Shown here: one piece after another, positions 55,173 through 64,000 of the stretch | Layout of the letters: every line of letters begins with the position of its first letter | How positions within the stretch are numbered: the stretch's first letter is position 1 | Source: Epichloe hybrida | Lineage: Eukaryota; Ascomycota; Sordariomycetes; Hypocreales; Clavicipitaceae | Length of the DNA: 64,000 nucleotides | Reading direction: 5' to 3' | NCBI GenBank assembly: GCA_019022495.1 | Contig: JAFEKR010000007.1 | Location: 1,860,001-1,924,000 of the forward strand | The notes under the pieces: model-generated | Databases searched by the model: none | The model's input: only the letters and a program-made list of their open reading frames with translations | What the model was told of the DNA's origin: nothing | Made by a program: the position numbers and the translations under genes

Positions 55173-56509
55173 TATATATTCTTTACGCTAGCTAGCTAAC
55201 TATATAGCTATTCCTAGTACTCCATCCGCTTAGTTAAGAGGGAAAACCCTTTGCTAGGAAGAAAAACCCCCTTATGTTTATTAACAAGCTAGCGCTAACC
55301 CTCTTCTAGGTCTACGCCACATTAGGTGTAATTAATTATAGGTATTTAGTGCTAGCTTACGCTAGCCTTATCCTAAAGAAAATAAAAAATAAAGGAAAAA
55401 GTATAGTAATAGTCCTAACTAGCTCCCTTTAGTACTAGTCTAAGTCTTACTTTAACCTAGCTCTATATCTTTTACTTTACCTTAGAGCATAGTAAATTTA
55501 GATTTATAATAATAATTCACTTTTTATTTGCTTTACTTCTAACTCTTCTAGTGCCTTACTTTTTAGCTAAATCTAACCTAGTACTAGTCTAAATGTCTTA
55601 TAAAGTCTAAGCATATAGTTTTATTTAATTATAATAAGGGGTAAGTAATTTAAGCCTAGTAACTAGGTGGTTTTACTCCTAGATTAGTTATATGCTATTT
55701 ATATATTTACTTATCTTATACTTTATTTTCTAGCTAATATTATAGTTAGTCCCCCCTCTCTCTCTCTTAAGTATAAAAAAGGGCTTTTCCTCCCTTAAGG
55801 TTTTAACCTTTTTCCTTTTCTTATAATAAATTTCCTATAGGTTTTTTTCCTTCCTATTTCTTTTAAAAGCTATTTAAGGCTTCTCTAGTCTAGTGCTAGT
55901 TTAAATACTAATATTTTATATAGAAAAACGCGCTATAATATTACTAAGCTCTATAAGTACCTTATTTTTAGTGCTATTCTAGCTTTAATTTACCTAGGAA
56001 CTTATAACCTTAGATAAGTATTTAAGGAAGTCCTTAACCTAGAAGTAATTAGATTAGGTAAAGGTAAAAGGCCTAGAAGTAAGTCCCCTTTACCTTTATT
56101 TTACCTTATTTCTAGGTCTAACCTAAGGTAGCTAGGTAAGCCACAAGAGATCTAGTGTGTGTCCTATAAGACATAATCTATTAAAAGTAAGGGCTATTAG
56201 TGCTATAATATTATTAGTAAGTTAGTTTATTTCTAGTCTAAGGGTAAGGCTAATTTACATATAAAGAGGTAATATCTAATGCCTATTTTAATTATTAGGT
56301 TTGTAATTATATATATATTAAGGTAATATTAACTCCTACGCCTATTCTAAGCTTACTCTAGTGCTAATTTGCTTATAGCTAAACATTACTAGCTAGTAAG
56401 AGGAATATTAGTAATTAGTTAAGACCTAGGCTTATATAGTTACTAGGAGTAATATAAGTAGTTTTACTCTAGCTTAGTAGTAGCTTTATTCTATAGCTAA
56501 CTTTAATTA

Positions 56510-56815
56510 TCTAGGCCTTAGAGAACTATATAGCTTAGGTTAAGAAACTCTATGCTAAAAACCATGCTAAAAAGAAATAGGGCGCTACTATAGTAAGCCT
56601 AGACCTAGCTAGGTCTAGGTTTATAAAGGAATAATATAATAAGGTTATCTTTTAGCTCTAGTAGCTTAATGCCTAAGTAGCGGAGATAAACTAGCTTCTA
56701 GCTACTAGCCTATTAGCTAAGGGTAAGAGTAAAGTAATAGAGAATATAATCCCTATTCCTAAGGAGAAATAGGGCTAATTCTAGGTTAGTAAAGGGGCAG
56801 TGGTAAGCTAGTGTA
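56510..56815 (+). other. Unassigned RIP-degraded coding stretch
   Basis: In one plus-strand frame the text reads VKKLYAKNHAKKK, GATIVSLDLARSRFIKE, VAEIN, LLATSLLAKGKSKVIENIIP and IPKEK between RIP-type stops. The charged, helical character looks like a real former protein, but I recognise no transposon family. Confidence 0.4.
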
Positions 56816-57199
56816 AAATAATACCTATAGCTTTTTAACTTAAAATTAATCTAATAACTATTCTAGACCTATAGTCTTCTTATTATAGTGTGATTTTACC
56901 TTATATCTAGCCTGCCTCTGTGGTTACACTATTTTACCTAGTGCCTCTCTTTAGTTATCTATAGTATTTATTTATTAGTTAGTTTAGTTACCTCTAGGGT
57001 AGCCTAGATCCTCCCCTAGTTTATGTTAACTAAAGGCTAGGTCTTATACTAATATATAGTATTAGAGTTTTTTTATACTAAGGAATTACTTTATAATATA
57101 TCTTGCCTTTAGGGGATTATCTAGGGCTAGCCTTACTTCCTATATATCTCTAGGCTATCTTATTTAGGGGTATCTATAGTTATAGTTAGCGTAGTTAAT

Positions 57200-60100
57200 A
57201 ATTATATAGTACTAGTCTTTAACTACATAACTATAGCTATATAAAGGTAAAGCTACCCTAGGAACGTGCCTTTAGAAAAGGAACTTATTAAGGCTAATCT
57301 TTCCTATATATAATTATACTATTATAAAGGAAATATACTTATTAAGCCTAGTGTGAAATTTCTAGATTTCCTTTAGGTTATAAGTAAGTAAGTAGTCCTC
57401 TATTAGCTCTCTCCTATGCCTATGTTATCTTTATTACCTATTAGAATACTAGTCTTTCTATCTTTTCTTTTACTCCTTATATAGTTATGCTTTTAGTTTA
57501 TTATTAGTAAGTAAGGGTTTTCTTCTATATTATAGTACTATTTACACTAAGTTAGCTATAGCCTATATCTTATTTATTATTTCGCTAAGTATAATCCTTT
57601 CCTTAAACTTCTACTTTATCTTATTTAGGTAAAGGTCTAGGGGAGGGATATAGGTTTTAAATTCTAGCTAAGTAATTAGTATAGCCTTAAACACTCTAGC
57701 TATAGTCTAGAGATAGGTTAATTAGTTTACTATAAAACTTCTAACTATTCCTTATAGTTTTCCTCCCTTCTTAGTTAGGGTATAGTAAGCGCTTACCCTA
57801 TAGGTAAGAATAAGCTAAACTACTTACGTATATATAAGCTAGGTATCTCTAAAGCTAACGCCCTATACTAACGCTACTAATATAAAGAGTATAAGCTACT
57901 ACTAGGCTAGTTTTCCCTTAAGAATATTCTTATAAGCACTTTAGTTAAGTTTCCTATTTACCTATACCCTAAGGAATTAGTATACCTTTATTAGCGCTAT
58001 TTTCTTTATACTAAGCTAGACCCTAGCCTATAGGGGCCTATAGGCCTTACTAAAGTGTATAAGTTTAGTTTTTACTAGGTTAAACTTTACTTTTACTTCC
58101 TTTACTTATTCCTTATAGATCTTCTAAGTAACCTTAAGTTTTCTCTAGGTTTATGCTATATTTTTACTAAATACTATAATATTTATATTATTAGTAAATC
58201 TAATTACTACTATACCTAGGATAGCTTAAAGGTATATATAAAGTTCTATAAAGTAAAGGAGAAAGAAAATTAGTAAAAGAGAAAATTCTTATAAGGTACT
58301 AGCCTTAATCTTAAAGGGTCTAGAGAGTCTTTTATTAAAGCTAAGCTAGCTTATTTTATCTATTAGGAAGCTTTATATTATAGCTATTAGCTAGTAAGGG
58401 ATTTCTATTAGAATTAGTAAGTAAATTAAGTATAGGTAGCTAACTCTATTAAAAGTAAATAAGATATTTATCTAGGTAAGTAAGGCAATTTTACCCTTAC
58501 TCTAGGCCTCTTTTACACACTTTACTAAGACCTTAATTATAGTCTTTATTAACCTATTTATCCTATTCCTTATCTATAGCTTTAGGAGAAGTCCTTCTGC
58601 CTTAGTAAAGGCTATAAGTTACTTTATAATTACTACTTCTATAATTTTTCCTATAATATTTAGTAAGGAGATAGGCCTCTAAGCATTAGCCTTCCTTATC
58701 TCTTTTATTATCTTACTTAGTTTCCTAATTACTACTACTCTAGTAGTCTAGAATTAGGCTAGGAAATACCTTACTTTAAGAATAGTATTTAGGAGCTAGA
58801 CTATAGCTTCTTTTACTAGCTTATTATAGGCCTTAATAAGGCTTACTAGGAGCTTATTATTACCTAGTGCTTTCTAGCTAGCTATATCTAATATAATATC
58901 TAATATCTCTTCTAATCTAAACTAGTTATTATCTAGGAATAGTGCGTTATCTAGCTCTAGGAAGGTAAGGTCTAGGATTTAGAAAAGGTTTACTATAGGC
59001 TTAGGGAAGAACCTTAGTGCTAGTACGCTTGCTTTATCCTTATATATAGTAGCTAGGTTTAGGTTATTTTTAGTCCTTTCTAGCTTTAGTAGCCTAGGTA
59101 ATTCTAGGGGGGCCTAGCTTTAAAGCTAGGCCTATCTCTCTAGTCTTTACACTCCCTTATTCTTTCTTTATATATTAGCCTTTTATAAGGTATCTCTCTA
59201 TATGTTTTTTCTCTTAGTTTTAATAACTTATTCTTAGTCCTTATTTACCTTAGTGTAAGCTTACTAGTTTACTTCTATTCTCTATTATCTCTATTATCTC
59301 TTTACTTATCTAGCTTTAGTAACTATCTCTTTAGCTATCCTTAACTACTATGCCTCTAGGCTAGGGAGCCTCTAGGGCTTTTATAAGGCTACCTTATCCG
59401 CTATTTATTAAAGGTTTATAATAAGCTAGGTAGCGTACGTATTTATCCTTTCTTTATCTTATAGATCTAGGGCGTTTTTAAGTTAAAAGTATACTATTAC
59501 CTTTGCCTTTACGTATAGTTTATCTATTATATTTCACATATATCTAAGGGCCTATAGGATATTATCTTATAGGCTAGTGAAGATGCTAATTAGCTATAGG
59601 ATATAGTTAGATCTAGTAAGGTCTTTTACTCCTTTATAGTAAACTTAAATATCTAGGGTTACCTACGCTAGGTCTATAGTACTATCCCTATTATCCTTAT
59701 ATTATCTAGTTAGTTCCCCTTAGGGTATTACTAGTCTAAGCCTTTACTAGCTTATAAGTTCTAGTAGCTTATTTACTTTATTAGTAGTTTTATCTAGCCT
59801 ATCCTAAAGGGGATGCTTTTAGTTAAAATCTCCTATAAATACGCTTTAGTTATATAGTGTCTTTATATTAATATCTTATATAAGGGTATTCTAGTTATTA
59901 CTATAACCTTCTAAATAAAGGAAATAGATATTAATCCTATGAATTTCCACTAGTAACTAGTTAGGCTTTCCTTAGGCTAACTATAACCCTATATTATATT
60001 TCTTATTAATATATATAGCATTATACTTATTATAGTATATAAGTTAAAACTAGGTAAGGCCTAGTGTAAGAGGCTATAGATGTTTTATATATTCTTACTC

Positions 60101-61400
60101 TTAGATTACTATTATATCTATATTAGTTTAGTAATAGAGCGTAATATATATTAGGCTATCCTTCTTATTTATATTCTAGAAAAGAACTTATAATATTACT
60201 ATATTAATTAAGGGGGTAGTAGTAAGTCTTAGCTATCCTATGCTAGTTCTATTCTAGCCCTAAGTTATTTTATATAGTGCCTAATGCTCCTAGCTCTTAG
60301 CTATTTAGCGCTTTACTTTATATTTATAAGTTAACCTCTCTTTCTTTCTATTATTACTATAGGTTCTATAGCTATACTAGCTTTCTCTTAGACTAGAGCT
60401 AAGTTCTTACTAGAGAAGCTAGAGGTAAAGTAAGATAGTTATTTTAGGTAACTAGCCTTTACTATATTTTACTTCTCTTTTAGTACTAGGTAGTCTTTAA
60501 ACTAAGCTAGGTATAGTCTAAAGTATAGGATATAGTTTTCCTTAAGTTATCTATTTATTATTAGGTATAACGCCTTACTATCTTTATACTAGCTAGCTTT
60601 ACACTTACTATACCTTAGTATTACCTTATAAAACTTAGTAATATATCCTATTTAAAAGTAGTTATAGCACTATCTAGGTTATAAGGTCTTATTATATAGT
60701 TTAGTTTAAAATAGCTTTACTTTAAAGACTATTTTATCTTAGTATATCTTATTAGTATCTTTAACTTTAGCTAGTCTAAGAATTAGGGTAGTTTACTAGG
60801 CATTCTTACCCTAGGGGTATCTTATAGTTACCTTAATTATATTTACTTTATTTACTTTTCTAATTTCTATTACTAGGTTCTTAATAAATATATACTTTAT
60901 TAGGAAACCCTTAATAATAACACTAAGTATATAGTAGTAAATAGCTACCTCTAGGCTAAACACTTTAGTAATCTATTTTTAGTCTTTTTTATACTATACT
61001 ATATTTCCTTTAAAGGTAATAATTATATCCTTACTAAGGAGTCTTCTAGCTACTACTACTAAGGCTTACCTAATAGCTTTATTTATAGCTATAACTATAT
61101 CTTTCACGCCCCTAGACTAGAGTAATTCTTATATAGTATTTTCTTTTATAAGTACTTCTTTATTTTATTTTCTAGGGACCTAGAGAGAGAGGGGGTTAGT
61201 ATTTAGTTATTTTAGGGTAGGCCTAGCTATAATACTAGCCTAGGTTAGGGAGTTATTATCTTTAGCTTCCTCCCTAATAGCCTCCTTAAGGGCTATTTTT
61301 AATACTTCTTTAGTAGTATAAATATTACTATTATTAGTATTTATAGTTCTTATTTTAGCTTAGGCATAGTTTACTACCTAGTTAGCTATAGTAAGTATAA
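57200..61400 (-). mobile_element. Tad1-like LINE (non-LTR retrotransposon), RIP-degraded
   Basis: On the minus strand an endonuclease motif VFIGDFN followed by KHPL is at about 59840-59790. The reverse transcriptase begins near RPISLLNIIGKIIEVVI (58680-58630) and continues LIAFTKAEGLLLK, then a block like IRNRINRLIKTIIKVLVKCV and SKGKIALL. The catalytic FADD-type motif is altered to FTNN followed by INIIVFSKNIA (58200-58165). The order (endonuclease, then RT) fits Tad1/I-type LINEs of fungi. ORF1 is expected at 60.5-61.4 kb but is too degraded to define. Coordinates are approximate. Confidence 0.75.
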
Positions 61401-61753
61401 TACGTTATACTTAGGTAACTTTATTACTTAGGATAAGGCTAGTAATCTTATTATAATATTTTATATCTTTAAGGTATATAAATTAGTTTTAGTTTACTAT
61501 TAGGTTATCTTCACTCCTTTAGATATTAAACTATCCTATTCCTATATTTAAGTAGTAGTTACTCTAAGCTAGCCCCCCTAAGCCTATATTAATTACTATT
61601 AGTATTTTATTTACACTCTTACTACTAGCTTTATTATAGTGTAATATTATAAGGGGGGAGAAATAAAGGCAAGGATTTTAAATATTAATGTGATTTGTAT
61701 TTTAGAGGCAATTCCAAACCTTAGGGTTAGTGCGGAAAAGTATGCAAAGGTTA

Positions 61754-61764
61754 ATAGTATTATA
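61754..61764. repeat. Right copy of the 11-bp target-site duplication
   Basis: Same ATAGTATTATA as 55162-55172, in frame with the following RNase H text. Confidence 0.7.
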
Positions 61765-62606
61765 TACTTAGTTACCTATTACTTCACTAGCCTTATATCC
61801 TTATAAAAGAACTATATAATCTATAATAAGGAATTATTAGCTATTATCTTATGCCTTAAGGTATAGTTAGCTAAGCTATAAGGCGTTTCTAGTCTATTTA
61901 TAATCTATATAGACTATAAGAACCTAAAGTACTTTATAACTCCTTGGTTAATATTAGGGTAATAAGCTTAATAGGTAAACACACTTATATTATTTAATTT
62001 TTATCTCTAGTATAAACCTAGTATATAGGTATAGTAGCTTAATGCTCTCTCTTAAAGAGAATAGGACTAGAAAGGGGTAACCTTTAGAATAAGATATATT
62101 TTATAATATATTACTATTATATAACTCTTACTAATACTAGATAAATAGTAAGATAATAATAGTATAGTATTACTACTAGCTAGTAAGGTTCTTTTTATTA
62201 CTAAATACCTTTAGACCTTATAGGACTAAGCTATTATCTCTAACCCTATATATAGTATTTAATTAAGGGCTATTTAGGAAAGGGCTTAGAGGTTTTCTAT
62301 TAAGGCACTTATAAGGGAGTAAGTAGTAAATTATTTTATAAGCGCTTATAAAGCGCTCTAGTTTAGGGGCTATACCTAGGTCTTAGTATAAAAGCCTCTT
62401 ATAATAACCCTAATATAGTAATACTATAATTTACTAGTAGTAAAGCACTTAGGTTATAATACTACATTCTAAATCTTATAATAGTAGTTTTACTAGGATA
62501 AAATATTATAAGATATTACTAGATTTATTTATAACTATTACTACTATAGTAGTTATAAAAGCTATTAATAATACTAAGGCTTACTAAAGCCTTTACCTAT
62601 CCCCAG
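61754..62606 (+). mobile_element. Ty3/gypsy fragment, RNase H and start of integrase (RIP-degraded)
   Basis: This is the continuation of the gypsy pol. RNase H text NYIIYNKELLAIILCLKV (61810-61863), then LFIIYIDYKNLKYFIT (changed from the D-H-K-N-L motif) and a tether ending in LNALS. The integrase zinc region has KHLGYNTTF (62443-62469) and ends LLKPLPIP at 62604, where the sequence changes character. The frame is constant across the segment. The remaining integrase and the LTR are absent. Confidence 0.8.
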
Positions 62607-62749
62607 AGTATTGTTTGTAGTGTAGTTAGTGTAGTTTTTAGGAAAAATTTGTATTTATAGTGTAGTTTTTTTTTTCTTATAGTTAATGTATTATCGTTTT
62701 TTTTTTTTATAGTGTAGTGTATTGTAGTTTTTTTTTGCTTATATTATAG

Positions 62750-62784
62750 TGTAGTTAGTGTAGTTACTAACTACACTAACTACA
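62750..62784. repeat. Perfect 17-bp inverted repeat with 1-base loop
   Basis: Left arm 62750-62766 and right arm 62768-62784 are exact reverse complements separated by a single C. Outside them the inverted repeat continues imperfectly (TATATTATAG on the left; its complement after a 4-base gap on the right). Confidence 0.9.
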
Positions 62785-63744
62785 AAAACTATAATATAGT
62801 GTTAGTAAAAACAAAAGTGGGCCTTTTTATTATATAATATTATTATAAGGATTAAAAGAAAGATTTGATTATTACCTATTTTACTTAATTAGTTATAGAA
62901 TTTATAATATTTACCTTTTTTTAAAATTTTTACTATAACTAGGGTTATTTATAATATTATACCTTTTTAATAATACTATTATACTTATTACTTTATTTTA
63001 CTAATATAACTTTAAGAAAAACCTTCTAATTATTTTATTTACTATTATTATTAATTATTTTATATTTTTATTATTAATTTAATTAAAAAATACCCTAAAC
63101 TAATATAATTAAATTAAATTAGAAATCTAAATAAATATATAAAAGTTAATAGAATATATACTTAGTACTTTAATATTATTATTAATATAATAAGAACTTA
63201 AAAAAAGCTTAAACTATTTATTTACTATTTAAACTAATTAAATATTACTTTAAGCTTTATAATTCTAAAGCTTTAAGAAGTTATATATAGTAACTTTATA
63301 TATCTTATTATAATAATATATAAAGAAAGAATATAATAGACTAATATTTATAATTTATTAATAGATAACTAATAGTATTATTTTAATTACCTTATATAGC
63401 TTAAATAAGCTATAAAAAATAAGTTTAACTTATTTTTAAAAATAATACTAGGACTTAGTTTTATATAATATACTATACTTATTATAAAAGCTTTAATAAC
63501 TTTTATAACCTTAATTACTATTATTACTATAATTACTATTATTTTACTTTTATTATTATTTTAAAAAAAATATAAAAGAGAAAACATTTTTATAATATTA
63601 ATATTTTTAAAAACCTTAAAATACTAAGTTATTAAAAACTATAGCTTTTACTATAGTAATTTACTTATAATTACTAGTATTTATATTTAAGTTATTTATT
63701 TATTATTTATTTATTATTAAACTTTAACACTAATAATATTATAA

Positions 63745-63808
63745 GTAATCTTAGTAATCTTAGTAATCTTAGTAATCTTAGTAATACTAGTAATATTAGT
63801 AATATTAG
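63745..63808. repeat. 9-bp tandem repeat (GTAATCTTA)
   Basis: Four or five perfect GTAATCTTA units are followed by degenerate ones (GTAATACTA, GTAATATTA). Confidence 0.85.
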
Positions 63809-63810
63809 TA

Positions 63811-63880
63811 TTATAAGCTATTATAAGCTATTATAAGCTATTATAAGCTATTATAAGCTATTATAAGCTATTATAAGCTA
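63811..63880. repeat. 10-bp tandem repeat (TTATAAGCTA), 7 perfect copies
   Basis: Seven exact copies (63811-63880) are followed by two decayed copies (TAATAAGATA, TAATAAGCTA). Perfect identity inside a heavily mutated region suggests recent slippage. Confidence 0.95.
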
Positions 63881-64000
63881 TAATAAGATATAATAAGCTA
63901 CTTATATTAAGTTTACTAGTAGTTCTTTTTATAGTTTTTTTAAAATAAGTAATAATAATAATTTATAGAAATATAAAATAATTTATAGAAATAGTAAATA

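Larger units (their letters stand above)
55173..61753. mobile_element. 6.6 kb insertion inside the gypsy element (contains a LINE on the minus strand)
   Basis: The insertion splits the gypsy RT and RNase H domains and is flanked by the 11-bp duplication. Its right-hand 4.5 kb includes a LINE on the minus strand; the left 1.9 kb (55.2-57.1 kb) contains a further, unassigned stretch of plus-strand coding-like text. Whether the whole is a single element or a composite is open. Confidence 0.65.
54106..64000. other. RIP-type AT-rich block
   Basis: From about 54106 to the window end the base composition changes sharply to high A+T, dominated by TA steps. CA and TG steps are scarce and no long ORF survives, while weak coding text remains readable once stops are read through. 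This is the expected outcome of repeat-induced point mutation on transposons. The left border touches the 5' end of the reductase remnant. Confidence 0.9.
62607..64000. other. Extremely AT-rich tail with no readable element
   Basis: After 62607 the sequence begins with short TGTAGT/GTGTAGTTAGT repeats and T runs, then turns almost pure A/T from about 62830. No transposon domain was recognised. Confidence 0.7.

Noticed and set aside
63745..63880. CRISPR array or telomeric repeat
   Set aside because: The units are contiguous 9- and 10-bp repeats without spacers, and they do not match the TTAGGG telomere repeat.

Overview
This window comes from the nuclear genome of a filamentous ascomycete, most likely a Sordariomycete of the Hypocreales (possibly a Clavicipitaceae-like lineage; the family is an inference). 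The evidence is short GT-AG introns of about 50-160 bp with CTAAC/CTGAC branch points, fungal versions of housekeeping proteins, CT-rich promoters, and a 10 kb AT-rich block whose transposon remnants carry C-to-T/G-to-A changes typical of repeat-induced point mutation (RIP). No tRNA, rRNA or CRISPR array was found.

Layout. 1-8.0 kb: V-ATPase subunit d (partial), divergent from NOP58; a stomatin-like SPFH protein; APC10/DOC1. 8.6-10.4 kb: two decayed, divergently placed secretory-pathway genes, a prolyl 4-hydroxylase-like dioxygenase and a thioredoxin/PDI-like protein. 10.4-23.7 kb: a sparse stretch with a GT31-type glycosyltransferase, an F-box protein, a small coiled-coil protein and a secreted aspartic protease, separated by long spacers holding TACGGAGTA-type palindromes and minisatellites. 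24.5-32.4 kb: the ER chaperone LHS1, a YAG7-like RGG protein, a four-exon CENP-W-like histone-fold gene missed by simple ORF calling, and prefoldin subunit 4. 33.1-35.1 kb: a damaged MFS transporter. 35.8-45.9 kb: an unknown protein, methionine synthase MET6, an AT-hook protein and threonine synthase THR4. 46.7-54.1 kb: a damaged mitochondrial carrier, a 5'-truncated TMA46 fragment, a Myb/SANT protein and a ketopantoate reductase remnant cut off at the AT-rich border. 54.1-64.0 kb: RIP-degraded nested transposons, a Ty3/gypsy pol split by a 6.6 kb insertion that includes a Tad1-like LINE on the opposite strand, followed by extremely AT-rich sequence with a perfect hairpin and tandem repeats.

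The intact genes are mostly housekeeping: ribosome biogenesis, chromosome segregation and cell cycle (APC10, CENP-W), protein folding (LHS1, prefoldin) and the aspartate-family amino-acid pathway (THR4 and MET6, separated only by the AT-hook gene). There is no secondary-metabolite cluster. The most notable features are the number of genes with independent inactivating changes in the midst of intact neighbours, and a nested insertion whose 11-bp target duplication and exact frame restoration can still be read through RIP.
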